The notes under the pieces are model-generated. The model did not search any database. It was given only the letters and a program-made list of their open reading frames with translations, and was not told where the DNA came from. The position numbers and the translations under genes are program-made. From Streptomyces katrae (GTDB lineage Bacteria; Actinomycetota; Actinomycetes; Streptomycetales; Streptomycetaceae), in NCBI RefSeq assembly GCF_000717655.1, contig NZ_JNZY01000014.1, forward strand, positions 145,330-209,329: a stretch of 64,000 nt of DNA, written 5' to 3'. Position 1 is the first letter of the stretch. Every line of letters begins with the position of its first letter. This document shows, piece after piece, positions 18,033 to 27,043 of the stretch.

Positions 18033-20027
18033 CTAAACGAGGCGCGCGCCCGGGGGTGCCGTACGGGCACGCGCCCCCTCCCGGACCGCGCCCAGCAGGG
18101 CGTTCGCCCGGGGCGAGGCGGCCAGCGCCTCCAGGGTCAGCGGCCGTCCCGCGGCGTCCGCGACCGGCAGCCGCCAATTGGGGTACTGGTCCCAGGTTCC
18201 CGGCAGGTTCTGCGGCCGCCGGTCCCCGACCGCGTCCGGCAGCCATACGCCGACCAGCCGGGCGGGGGTGCGCAGCAGGAAGCCGTACAGGGCCCGTACG
18301 GCGGCCTCCTCGCCCTTGGTGTCCAGGCCGAGCCCCTCCAGCACGTCCAGCCACCGGGCGGTGTCCGCGGCGTCCTGGGCCCGCTCCTCCTCGAGCGGGC
18401 GGGTCAGCAGGCCGAGCCGGTCGCGCAGTTCCACGTGGCCGCCGGCCAGCTTGGCGGCGGTGGGCGGCAGGTCGTGGGTGGTGGCGGTGGCCAGGCAGTC
18501 GGCCCGCCAGGCCTCGGGGGCGAGCGGCTGCCCGTCGCCCGCCCAGTCCCGTTCGAACCAGAGCACGGAGGTGCCGAGCACCCCGCGCCGGGCCAGTGCC
18601 CGGCGGACCCGCGGCTCCACCGTCCCGAGGTCCTCGCCGATGACCAGGGCTCCGGCCCGGTGGGCCTCGAGCACCAGGACCGCGAGCATGGCCTCGCCGT
18701 CGTACGAGACGTACGCGCCGTCGGCGGGCGGGGTGCCCTCAGGGATCCACCAGAGCCGGAACAGGCCCATGACGTGGTCGATGCGCAGGGCGCCGGCGTA
18801 GCGGAACACCCCGCGCAGCAGGGCCCGGAAGGGCGCGTACCCGGTGGCCTCCAGCCGGTCGGGCCGCCACGGCGGCAGCCCCCAGTCCTGGCCGCGGGCG
18901 TTGAAGGCGTCCGGCGGGGCGCCGACGCACACGCCGTTCGCGTACAGGGGCGGGCCGGCGGTGTCCGAGCCCTTCGGGTGCACCCCGACGGCCAGGTCGT
19001 GCACGATGCCGACCGCCATCCCGGCCTCGCGGGCCGCGCTCTGGGCCGCGGCGAGCTGGGTGACCGTCAGCCAGACCAGCCAGCGGTGGAAGTCGGCCCC
19101 GCTTCTCGGATCGTCGCCGGCATGGTCGGCGCACCAGGCCGCGTGCCGGTCCAGTGCCTCGCCCTGTTCGGCACGGAACTCCCGGTAGGCGGCCTCCCGT
19201 TCGGGCGTGCGGGGAACCGCGTACAGCAGTTCCAGGGCGGCGCGCTTGAGGGCCCAGACGGCGTCCCGGTCGATCAGCGCCCCCTTCTCGAGTACCGCGC
19301 GGCGCAGCTCCCCGCCCCGGGCGGCGAGTTCGGCGAGGGCGCCGGCATCAGGGCAGTCACCGTACTCGGGGACGTCCTCGATCCGCAGGTGCACCGGGTC
19401 GGGGAAGCGGCGCGTGGAGGGCCGGTACGGGGAGGGGTCGGTCGGGATCCCGGGCACGGCCGCGTGCAGCGGGTTGACCTGGATGAACCCGACTCCGTGG
19501 GTGCGGCCGGCCCAGCGGGCGAGTGCGGCCAGGTCGCCGAGGTCGCCCATGCCCCAGGAGTGCTCGGAGAGCAGCGAGTACAGCTGGACGAGCAGCCCGT
19601 GGGCCCGCTCGGGCGCGGCCGGGGCCCGCTCCGGGGCCACGATCAGGGTGGCGGCGCCGGTGCGGCCGTCGGGGGTCTCGGCGGCGAGCCGGTGGACGCC
19701 GAGCGGCAGTCCGGGGCCCCATGCGAGCTCCTCCCCCGTCTCCTCGGCGGCCACCCGTACCCGGGTGCCCGGCGGCAGCCCGGCGGGCTCCGGCGGCACG
19801 GGTTCCCCCTGCCAGAGCACCACCGTCCTCGGCAGCAGCCGCTCGGCCGCCTCCCGTACGGCGTCCTCGGCGCTCACCCGGACGTCCTCGGCGTCGTCGG
19901 CAACGACCCCCAGCAGCCCGAGGAGCGCCTTGACGGTGGCCTCCGGGACCGGGACGGTGACGTCCTCGGCGGGCTGGTAGGTGGTGGCGATGCCGTGCAG
20001 GGAGGCGAGCCGGGCGAGGTCGTCCAT
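18033..20027 (-). CDS. malQ: 4-alpha-glucanotransferase
   Basis: Amylomaltase (GH77) of 664 aa that transfers alpha-1,4-glucan segments, serving maltodextrin and glycogen metabolism in the cytoplasm. Typical blocks are HSWGMGDLGDLAAL, FIQVNPLHA and PSPYRPSTR. The nucleophile region LRIDHVMGLFRLWWIP, then VIGEDLGTV and TTHDLPP, completes the catalytic core. The first ~160 residues form the extra N-terminal domain seen in actinobacterial MalQ. It follows a small repeat-bearing gene by 22 nt on the same strand. No maltose transporter is adjacent. Confidence 0.95.
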   Translation of the reverse strand: MDDLARLASLHGIATTYQPAEDVTVPVPEATVKALLGLLGVVADDAEDVRVSAEDAVREAAERLLPRTVVLWQGEPVPPEPAGLPPGTRVRVAAEETGEELAWGPGLPLGVHRLAAETPDGRTGAATLIVAPERAPAAPERAHGLLVQLYSLLSEHSWGMGDLGDLAALARWAGRTHGVGFIQVNPLHAAVPGIPTDPSPYRPSTRRFPDPVHLRIEDVPEYGDCPDAGALAELAARGGELRRAVLEKGALIDRDAVWALKRAALELLYAVPRTPEREAAYREFRAEQGEALDRHAAWCADHAGDDPRSGADFHRWLVWLTVTQLAAAQSAAREAGMAVGIVHDLAVGVHPKGSDTAGPPLYANGVCVGAPPDAFNARGQDWGLPPWRPDRLEATGYAPFRALLRGVFRYAGALRIDHVMGLFRLWWIPEGTPPADGAYVSYDGEAMLAVLVLEAHRAGALVIGEDLGTVEPRVRRALARRGVLGTSVLWFERDWAGDGQPLAPEAWRADCLATATTHDLPPTAAKLAGGHVELRDRLGLLTRPLEEERAQDAADTARWLDVLEGLGLDTKGEEAAVRALYGFLLRTPARLVGVWLPDAVGDRRPQNLPGTWDQYPNWRLPVADAAGRPLTLEALAASPRANALLGAVREGARARTAPPGARLV

Positions 20028-20049
20028 GTGAATACCTGTGTCCCTGTGT

Positions 20050-20277
20050 CTAGTCGCCTGCGGCAGCGGCCGCGGCGGGTGGGGTCGGCTCGCTCGTCAG
20101 CGGGGCCTCGTCGGTGAGCGGGGGCTCGCTGGTCAGCGGCGCGTGGGCGGCACCGGCGAGCGGGGGCTCGCTGGTGAGGGGTCCTTCGGCGGGCCCGGCC
20201 TGCGCGGGCAGGTGGGCGAGCAGTGGGGTGTGCCGCGGTGCGGCGGCGGTGTGCGGGGTGCCGGTTGCGGTGTCCAC
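20050..20277 (-). CDS. Small Pro/Glu/Ala protein with PLTSEP repeats
   Basis: A possible 75-aa protein from the GTG read at 20277, which has AAAGGAG 9 nt upstream. After VDTATGTPHTAAAPRHTPLL the chain repeats a PLTSEPPL unit three times (the last as PLTSEPTPP), then ends in an Ala run. The DNA carries matching near-identical direct repeats. It is low-complexity and hydrophilic, with no Cys, signal peptide or membrane helix. It lies 22 nt before malQ on the same strand and may be translated with it. I do not recognise it; being a real gene rests on the ribosome site and codon bias. Confidence 0.5.
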   Translation of the reverse strand: MDTATGTPHTAAAPRHTPLLAHLPAQAGPAEGPLTSEPPLAGAAHAPLTSEPPLTDEAPLTSEPTPPAAAAAAGD

Positions 20278-20488
20278 GGGCGGTTGCTCCTTTGTCCGTA
20301 CGAGGTGTGAGGGTGGGTCAGGGGCCATGGAACACCGCCGGGAACATCGCAGCCATACCCCGCGGGCGCCGCCGCAATTCCTGCGTATCCAGGTCAGAAC
20401 GCCCGCCCGCATTGACACTCCGGCCGCACGGGTGGTGGGCTCGGGGTCATTCGTACGGGCGGGTGACGACTCGGGACGGGGAGGCTCC

Positions 20489-23400
20489 GTGCAGCTCAGG
20501 AGCAGGAAGCGGGCGACGGCGGCGGCGGTGGCGGTCATCGGGACGCTGCTGGGCGGCGGGGTGTTCGCCGGCCCGCCCGCCGCGTTCGCGGCGCCGAGCG
20601 CACCGGCCCTCCCGGGGCCGGATCCCGCTGCCGGACCTGCCACCGGGACTGCGCCCGGACATGCGAACGGACCTGCCGCCGGGCCTGCCACCGCGCCCGC
20701 CGCCGGGCCCGCCGCCGGGCCGGGCACGGATCCCGCGACGGGGCTTGCTCCTGGGCCCGCGTTCGACCCGGGCTCCGACGCTCCGCGAGCGGCCGCCGAG
20801 GGGCCGGCCGTGTGGCCGCGGCCGCAGTCGATGACCGCCGACGCGGCGCGCGAGGTCCCGCTGGGCGCCGAGGCCGTTCTGGTGGCGGCGCCGGACGCCG
20901 ATCCGTACGCGGTCGGGCTGGTGCGCACCGCCCTGCGCGCAGCGGGCGTACGGACCCTGCACGAACCGGCCCCCGGGGCCCCGCTGCCCGAACGGGGCAC
21001 CGTCGTACGACTGCAGGGCCCCGACGCGCAGGAGGCCCTGCGGGTGCTGGGCGCGGCCCCGGCGGCGGCCGGGGCCGCGGACCTGCCGAACGGGGGCTAC
21101 CGGCTGGCCGTCGGCAAGGCCGCGGGCCGTGACACGGTCGCGCTGGCCGGCGTGGGTGAGGACGGGCTGTTCCACGCGGCACAGACGCTGCGCCAGCTGC
21201 TGGCCCCGGCCGGGGCGGGCGGCGGGAAGGTGCCCGGAGTGGTGGTGCGGGACTGGCCGACCGCGCCCGTACGCGGGATCACCGAGGGGTTCTACGGGCA
21301 GCCGTGGACGCAGGACCAGCGGCTCGCACAGCTGGACTTCATGGGCCGGACCAAGCAGAACCGGCTGCTGCTCGCGCCCGGCGACGACCCGTACCGTACG
21401 ACCGGCTGGCGCGAGGACTACCCGGCGGCGCAGCAGGCCGAGTTCCGGGCGCTGGCCGATCGGGCCCGCGCCAACCGGGTGGTGCTGGCCTGGGCGGTGG
21501 CCCCCGGGCAGTCGATGTGCCTGGCCTCGGCGGCCGACCGGGCGGCGCTGGCGCGCAAGCTGGACGCGATGTGGGACCTGGGCTTCCGCGCGTTCCAGGT
21601 GCAGTTCCAGGACGTCAGCTACACCGAGTGGGGCTGCCGGGCGGACCGCGTGCGGTACGGGACGGGCCCGGCGGCGGCCGCGAAGGCGCACGCGGAGGTC
21701 GCGGGCGAGCTGGCGGCGCACCTCGCCGCGCGGCATCCGGGCGCTGCGCCGCTGTCGCTGATGCCGACGGAGTACCACCAGAAGGGCGCGACCGCGTACC
21801 GGACCGCCCTGGCGAGCCGGCTCGACGGGCGGGTGGAGGTCGCCTGGACGGGCGTGGGCGTGGTGCCGCGCGCGATCACCGGGAAAGAACTCGAGGGGGC
21901 GCGCAGCGCCTTCGGGCAGCACCCGCTCGTCACCATGGACAACTACCCGGTCAACGACTGGGACCCGGGCCGGGTCTTCCTCGGCCCGTACACGGGCCGG
22001 GAGCCGGCGGTGGCGGGCGGCTCGGCGGCCCTGCTGGCCAATGCGATGCAGCAGGGCACCCTGGCGCGGATCCCGCTGTTCACGGCCGCCGACTTCGCGT
22101 GGAACGCGAACGGCTACCGGCCGGGCGAGTCCTGGGCGGCGGCGGTCTGCGACCTGGCCGGGCCGGACCAGGCGGCCCGCCGGTCCCTGGCCGCGCTGGC
22201 CGGGAACACGGCCTCCTCGGGCCTCGGCCACCAGGAGTCGGCGTACCTGCGCCCGCTGGTGGACGAGTTCTGGCGCAGCCGCGGCTCGGGCGACCCGGCG
22301 GCGGGCGACCGGCTGCGGGCGGCGTTCACGGCCCTGCGGGAGGCGCCTGCACGGCTGCCGGGGCTGTCGGCCGAGGCCGGGCCGTGGCTGGCGCGGCTGT
22401 CGGCGTACGGAACGGCGGGCGAGCTGGCGGTGGATCTCCTGCGGGCCCAGTCCCGCGGGGACGGCGCGGCGGCGTGGCGGGCCTCGCAGGAGCTGTCGGC
22501 GGCCCGCAAGGCGCTGGCCGAGCCGGGAACCGCCCGGCTGGACCAGACCGTACTGGACCCCTTCCTCGCACGGGCGGTGGCCGAGGCGGACGCGTGGACC
22601 GGAGCGGCCCGCACGCCGGGCACGGTGTCCCGGGAGCCGGACTCGTACACGGTCCGGCTGGACACGGTGCGGCCGGTGTCGGTGGTGACCGTGATGACGG
22701 ACCCGCTGCCGCCGGGGGTCCGGGGCGCGGCGGTGGAGGCGCACGTGCCGGGCGAGGGCTGGCGCAAGGTCGCGGAGGCCTCGGCGTCGGGCTGGACACA
22801 GGCGGACGTCGGCGGCCTGGGTGCGGACGCGGTGCGGCTGTCGTGGGCGGGGCCGGCTCCGGCGGTGCACCAGGTGGTGCCGTGGCTGGCGGACGGGCCG
22901 TCGGCCTCGTTCGAGCTGCCGGAGGCCTTGGACGTGGAGATCGGCGGGGCCGCGCAGGTGGTGCCGGCGCAGCTGTCGGCACTGAGCGCCGGCGGGGCCC
23001 GGGGGCCGCTCTCGGCGGCGGCGCCACAGGGCGTCGAGGTGAAACTCCCCGCGGAGGCCGCTGCTCCGCGGGGTACGCGGGTCACGGTCCCGGTGTCGGT
23101 GACGGTCCCGGCGGGCACCGCGGCGGGCAGCTATCCGGTGCCGGTCACGTTCGCGGGGCAGACCCGGACGCTGACCGTGCGCGCCGTCCCGCGTACGGGC
23201 GGGCCGGACCTGTTCCGTTCGGCGCGTGCCTCGTCGTCGGGGGACGAGACCCCGGCGTTCCCGGCCTCGGCGGCGGTGGACGGCTCCCCGACCACGCGCT
23301 GGTCGTCCAAGCCGGTCGACGGCGCGTGGTGGCAGGCGGAGCTCCCGGCGGCGGCCCGGATCGGCAGGCTGGTCCTGCACTGGCAGGAGGCGTACCCGTC

Positions 23401-23599
23401 GGCGTACCGGGTGGAGACCTCCCCGGACGGCGTCACGTGGCAACCGGCGGCGACGGTCCCGGCGTCCCGCGGCGGCCTGGAGACGGTCCGCCTGGACGCG
23501 CCGGCCCCGGCCCGCTTCGTCCGCGTCACCTGCGACAAGCGCGCGACCCGCTTCGGCTGCAGCCTCTTCGCGGCGGAGGCGTACGCGGTCACGCCGTAG
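20489..23599 (+). CDS. Secreted GH84 beta-N-acetylglucosaminidase-like enzyme
   Basis: Exported multidomain protein of 1036 aa. The GTG at 20489 has GGGGAGG 4 nt upstream and opens a signal peptide ending about PAAFA|APSA. A Pro/Gly/Ala linker with PAAG repeats (about 40-95) leads to a GH20-type N-terminal beta-hexosaminidase domain (about 108-250). The NAGidase/GH84 barrel begins at VRGITEGFYGQPW. An NPCBM-associated-like segment and a C-terminal F5/8-type discoidin domain (about 900-1036) suggest glycan binding. GH84 enzymes use a catalytic Asp-Asp pair; here the matching site reads FQDVSYTEW, so Gln374-Asp375. The target may be chitin-like or host-like glycans. It converges on the HNH gene. 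Confidence 0.88.
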   Translation: MQLRSRKRATAAAVAVIGTLLGGGVFAGPPAAFAAPSAPALPGPDPAAGPATGTAPGHANGPAAGPATAPAAGPAAGPGTDPATGLAPGPAFDPGSDAPRAAAEGPAVWPRPQSMTADAAREVPLGAEAVLVAAPDADPYAVGLVRTALRAAGVRTLHEPAPGAPLPERGTVVRLQGPDAQEALRVLGAAPAAAGAADLPNGGYRLAVGKAAGRDTVALAGVGEDGLFHAAQTLRQLLAPAGAGGGKVPGVVVRDWPTAPVRGITEGFYGQPWTQDQRLAQLDFMGRTKQNRLLLAPGDDPYRTTGWREDYPAAQQAEFRALADRARANRVVLAWAVAPGQSMCLASAADRAALARKLDAMWDLGFRAFQVQFQDVSYTEWGCRADRVRYGTGPAAAAKAHAEVAGELAAHLAARHPGAAPLSLMPTEYHQKGATAYRTALASRLDGRVEVAWTGVGVVPRAITGKELEGARSAFGQHPLVTMDNYPVNDWDPGRVFLGPYTGREPAVAGGSAALLANAMQQGTLARIPLFTAADFAWNANGYRPGESWAAAVCDLAGPDQAARRSLAALAGNTASSGLGHQESAYLRPLVDEFWRSRGSGDPAAGDRLRAAFTALREAPARLPGLSAEAGPWLARLSAYGTAGELAVDLLRAQSRGDGAAAWRASQELSAARKALAEPGTARLDQTVLDPFLARAVAEADAWTGAARTPGTVSREPDSYTVRLDTVRPVSVVTVMTDPLPPGVRGAAVEAHVPGEGWRKVAEASASGWTQADVGGLGADAVRLSWAGPAPAVHQVVPWLADGPSASFELPEALDVEIGGAAQVVPAQLSALSAGGARGPLSAAAPQGVEVKLPAEAAAPRGTRVTVPVSVTVPAGTAAGSYPVPVTFAGQTRTLTVRAVPRTGGPDLFRSARASSSGDETPAFPASAAVDGSPTTRWSSKPVDGAWWQAELPAAARIGRLVLHWQEAYPSAYRVETSPDGVTWQPAATVPASRGGLETVRLDAPAPARFVRVTCDKRATRFGCSLFAAEAYAVTP

Positions 23600-23626
23600 G
23601 GGGCCCGGCCCGGGGGCCGGGCCCCC
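23599..23626. terminator. Hairpin between GH84 and HNH genes
   Basis: Perfect 13-bp inverted repeat (23599-23611 with 23614-23626) that starts in the last base of the GH84 stop codon. It probably serves both convergent genes. Confidence 0.8.
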
Positions 23627-23638
23627 GGGCCGGGGCGG

Positions 23639-24175
23639 TCAGGAGGCTGCCGCGCCGATGCGGTCCAGGGCGTCCTCCGCGCCGTACGGCTGGAGGTACG
23701 GCATCCAGCGCGGATCCCGGTGGCCCGTGCCGATGATCCGCCAGGCCAGCCCCGACGGCGGAGCCGGCTGGTGCCGCAGCCGCCAGCCCAGCTCCAGCAG
23801 GTGCCGGTCCGCCTTGACGTGGTTGCACCGCCGGCATGCGGCGACCACGTTGTCCCACACGTGCTGCCCACCCCGGCTGCGCGGGATCACGTGATCGACA
23901 CTGGTGGCGACCCCGCCGCAGTACATGCAGCGGCCGCCGTCGCGGGCGAACAGCGCGCGGCGGGTGAGAGGAACGGGCCCCCGGTAGGGGACCCGCACGA
24001 AACGCTTGAGCCGGACCACGCTGGGCGCGGGGACGACTCTCGTCGCGCTGTGCAGAAAGGCGCCGGATTCCTCAAGGGAGACAGCTTTGTTCTCCAGGAC
24101 GAGGACGAGCGCGCGGCGGAGCGGTACGACGCCGAGCGGCTCGTACGACGCGTTGAGGACCAGGACGTGCGGCAC
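23639..24175 (-). CDS. HNH endonuclease family protein
   Basis: Protein of 178 aa, start ATG read at 24175. The N-terminal part (VLVLNASYEPLGVVPLRRA) is typical of a widespread actinobacterial HNH family. The zinc-binding and catalytic block is CMYCGG, then SVDHVIPRSRGG (metal-binding DH), WDNVV and CRRCN, giving two CxxC pairs. The family is chromosomal and conserved. The target DNA or role is unknown; it is not next to a restriction or phage gene here. It is divergent from the MscS-type gene across 261 bp in which I see no further gene. Confidence 0.9.
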   Translation of the reverse strand: MPHVLVLNASYEPLGVVPLRRALVLVLENKAVSLEESGAFLHSATRVVPAPSVVRLKRFVRVPYRGPVPLTRRALFARDGGRCMYCGGVATSVDHVIPRSRGGQHVWDNVVAACRRCNHVKADRHLLELGWRLRHQPAPPSGLAWRIIGTGHRDPRWMPYLQPYGAEDALDRIGAAAS

Positions 24176-24436
24176 GGACTGCCTCCTTGTACGCCGGCGG
24201 CGCGTGGCTCGCGCCGGGACGATCTGCTCTCCAGTCTCTCCTTACGGCTGGTCGAAGCGCCACCACGCGCCCGTAACGGGTCCGAGGTGTTTTCAACCAC
24301 ACCCGCTTCATCCCCAGGTGAGTCCGGTCTCTCCCTCGAACACTGCAACGGGGTCACCCGATTGCCCCGTTAGTGTGGATGGCCTGCCCCCTACACCCCT
24401 TCCGCGGGCAGACCGCTACACCTGGAGGTTCCCGTC

Positions 24437-25528
24437 GTGCCCTGGCCTGCCGCCCTGCTGCCCCTGGCAGCCGACACCCCGGACCCGGCCGCTTCGGTCA
24501 AGGAGGCCCACGAGAGCGTCACGAACGCCGCCAGCTTCGTCGAGGCGAACTGGGCCGGATGGCTGTACCTCGGCCTGAAGATCCTGCTGATCCTGGTGAT
24601 CGCCGCAGCCCTGCGCTCGCTGGTCCGCAAGTCGCTGACCAAGCTGATAACGCGGATGAACCGGGGAGCGGAGGCCGTTGAGGGCATGGCACTCGGCGGG
24701 CTCCTCGTCAACGCGGAGCGCCGGCGCCAGCGCTCCGAGGCGATCGGTTCGGTCCTGCGTTCGGTGGCCTCGTTCCTGATCCTGGGCACGGCCGGGCTGA
24801 TGGTGCTCGGGGCTCTGGGCATCAACCTCGGCCCGCTGCTCGCGAGTGCCGGTGTGGCCGGTGTCGCGATCGGCTTCGGTGCGCGGAACCTGGTGACGGA
24901 CTTCCTGTCCGGCGTGTTCATGATCCTCGAGGACCAGTACGGCGTCGGCGACAAGATCGACGCGGGGGTGGCCTCCGGCGAGGTCGTCGAGGTCGGTCTG
25001 CGCGTCACCAAGCTGCGCGGGGACAACGGCGAGATCTGGTACGTCCGCAACGGCGAGATCAAGCGGATCGGCAACCTCAGCCAGGGCTGGGCGACCGCGG
25101 GCGTGGCCGTCCAGGTCAAGCCGTCGGAGAGCCTGACCCGCGTCCGCGAGGTGGTCAAGCACGTCGCGGACGGCATGGCCAAGGAGTCCCCGTGGGACGA
25201 ACGCCTGTGGGGCCCGGTGGAGGTGCTGGGCCTGGACGAGGTGCTGCTGGCGTCGATGACGGTGAAGATCTCCGCGAAGACGATGCCGGGCCAGCAGTTC
25301 GCCGTGGAGCGCGAGCTGCGCTGGCGGATCAAGGAGGCCTTCGACGACGCCGGCATCCGGATCATCGGCGGTCTGCCGGCCGGCGACGGCGAGGAGGACG
25401 AGGCCCCGGCAGACCCGTCGGCCGCCGTGGCGCCCCCGTCGGCGCTCGCGAACCCCGCCTCCCCGCAGTCCCTGGCCACCGCCCCGATCCCGGCACCGGC
25501 CGTCGGCACGCCCCGGATCAGCAAGTAG
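24437..25528 (+). CDS. MscS-family mechanosensitive ion channel
   Basis: Small-conductance osmotic-release channel of 363 aa. GTG at 24437, with GGAGG 8 nt upstream. There are three hydrophobic segments: about 42-60 (YLGLKILLILVIAAAL), about 105-127 and the pore-lining Gly/Ala-rich helix with LLASAGVAGVAIGFGARN. The cytoplasmic beta domain (FLSGVFMILEDQYGVGD) and the C-terminal alpha/beta domain follow. The last 50 residues are a disordered Pro/Ala tail. It is monocistronic with a strong terminator. Confidence 0.93.
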   Translation: MPWPAALLPLAADTPDPAASVKEAHESVTNAASFVEANWAGWLYLGLKILLILVIAAALRSLVRKSLTKLITRMNRGAEAVEGMALGGLLVNAERRRQRSEAIGSVLRSVASFLILGTAGLMVLGALGINLGPLLASAGVAGVAIGFGARNLVTDFLSGVFMILEDQYGVGDKIDAGVASGEVVEVGLRVTKLRGDNGEIWYVRNGEIKRIGNLSQGWATAGVAVQVKPSESLTRVREVVKHVADGMAKESPWDERLWGPVEVLGLDEVLLASMTVKISAKTMPGQQFAVERELRWRIKEAFDDAGIRIIGGLPAGDGEEDEAPADPSAAVAPPSALANPASPQSLATAPIPAPAVGTPRISK

Positions 25529-25567
25529 CCCTTCGCCCCTCCCTCCCTGCCACCTCCCGCACCACAC

Positions 25568-25603
25568 CGCTGCCCCCGCAGGTTCATTTCTGCGGGGGCA
25601 GCG
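25568..25603 (+). terminator. Terminator after the MscS-type gene
   Basis: Perfect 13-bp stem (25568-25580 with 25591-25603) and a 10-nt loop. It isolates the csn cluster from upstream transcription. Confidence 0.9.
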
Positions 25604-25627
25604 GCATTGACACAGCTCAAACGCCGA

Positions 25628-25642
25628 TAGGAAACTTACCTA
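25628..25642. promoter_or_regulatory. CsnR operator (csn box)
   Basis: TAGGAAACTTACCTA is a 15-bp palindrome with one mismatched pair, 45-59 bp upstream of the csnR start. It resembles the palindrome I recall as the CsnR target upstream of Streptomyces chitosanase genes. An ancillary AACAGTTTC follows. Confidence 0.75.
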
Positions 25643-25686
25643 ACAGTTTCTGACCACGGCGTGAGCCGACGACGGAGAGAGTGCTC

Positions 25687-26895
25687 ATGACCGGCACCAC
25701 CCCCGGAACGCCCAGCCTGCTGCGCGCCATGAACGACCGCGCGGCGCTGGACCTGCTGCTGGAGCACGGGCCCCTGTCCCGGACCCGGATCGGCCGGCTC
25801 ACCGGGCTCTCCAAGCCCACCGCCTCCCAGCTGCTGGCCCGCCTCGAAGCCGCCGGGCTGGTCGTGGCCACCGGCACCGCCGGCGGCCGCCCCGGACCCA
25901 ACGCCCAGCTGTACGGGGTCAACCCCCGCGCCGCCCACGTCGCCGGACTGGACGTCACCCCGGGCGGCATCGTCGCGGCGGTCGCCGATCTCACCGGCGA
26001 GGTGATCGGCAGCCACGAGCTCCCGTACGCCGAGGGCACCGGGGCCGTCGACCGGGTCACCCGCGCCCTCGGCGGGGCCGTCGAGGACGCCGGGCTCGGG
26101 CGCTGCGACATCCACCGCGTCGTCATCGCCACCCCGGGGTCCTTCGACCCGCGCACCGGGGCGCTGCGCTACGCCGAGCACCTCCCCGGCTGGCACTCCC
26201 CCACCCTCCTCGAAGAGCTGGCGGCGGCCCTGCCGATGCCGGTCGGGTACGAGAACGACGTGAACCTCGCCGCGGTCGCCGAGCAGCGCCTGGGCGCGGC
26301 ACGCGGCCACGGGGACTTCGTCCTGCTGTGGAACGAGGAGGGTCTCGGCGCCGCCCTGGTACTCGGCGGCCGGCTGCACCGCGGCTGGACCGGCGGCGCG
26401 GGGGAGGTCGGGTTCCTGCCCGTGCCGGGCCACCCCCTGGTCCGGCAGGTCGCCCGGGTCAACTCCGGCGGCTACCAGGCGCTGGCCGGCGTGGAGGCGC
26501 TGCCCGGGATGGCGGCTGCGCTGGGCATCGGGATGCCGCCCGGGGCCGAGGCGCAGACGCCGGTCGGCGCGGCGGCCGCGCTGCTGGCGCGGGCCGCCGG
26601 GGATCCCGAGGGGGCGAACCTGGGGCTCCTGCAGCAGTACGCCACCGCGCTGGCCACCGGTCTCGCCGCGCTGGTCGCCGTACTGGACCCCGAGATCGTG
26701 GTCCTCTCCGGCGCGGTGACCGCCGCCGGCGGGGACGTGCTGCGCGAGCTCGTCGAGGCCGAGCTCGCCGATCTCGCCCCCTCCCGGCCGCGCCTGGTGT
26801 CGGGCACGGTGCGCGAGCGGCCCGTACTGCGCGGCGCACTCGAGAGCGCCCTCGCCGTCACCCGCGACGAGGTCTTCGACACCTCGCGCCGCTGA
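25687..26895 (+). CDS. csnR: ROK-family repressor CsnR
   Basis: Repressor of 402 aa with ATG at 25687 and GGAGAG 7 nt upstream. The N-terminal winged helix (LSRTRIGRLTGLSKPTASQL) is followed by a ROK sugar-kinase fold (about 90-400), with the family block PGSFDPRTGAL. I see no CxCGxxGC zinc motif, which many ROK proteins carry. It is the first gene of a set whose order matches csnR-E-F-G-H-K. There, as I recall, CsnR represses uptake of chitosan oligosaccharides and the chitosanase gene and is released by glucosamine oligomers. A palindrome sits immediately upstream, so autoregulation is likely. Confidence 0.85.
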   Translation: MTGTTPGTPSLLRAMNDRAALDLLLEHGPLSRTRIGRLTGLSKPTASQLLARLEAAGLVVATGTAGGRPGPNAQLYGVNPRAAHVAGLDVTPGGIVAAVADLTGEVIGSHELPYAEGTGAVDRVTRALGGAVEDAGLGRCDIHRVVIATPGSFDPRTGALRYAEHLPGWHSPTLLEELAAALPMPVGYENDVNLAAVAEQRLGAARGHGDFVLLWNEEGLGAALVLGGRLHRGWTGGAGEVGFLPVPGHPLVRQVARVNSGGYQALAGVEALPGMAAALGIGMPPGAEAQTPVGAAAALLARAAGDPEGANLGLLQQYATALATGLAALVAVLDPEIVVLSGAVTAAGGDVLRELVEAELADLAPSRPRLVSGTVRERPVLRGALESALAVTRDEVFDTSRR

Positions 26896-27043
26896 CCGGC
26901 CCGGCCCGGCCCGCTTCCCCGTACGTACGACCAGCACCTCCCGCCCCATCGGCTCCCCCCGGCACCACCTGCGTCACCGAAGCCCGTCGTCGCGTCCCCT
27001 GGCACATCTCCGGAAGTTCCTCCCGCAGAGAGCGAGCACCGCC

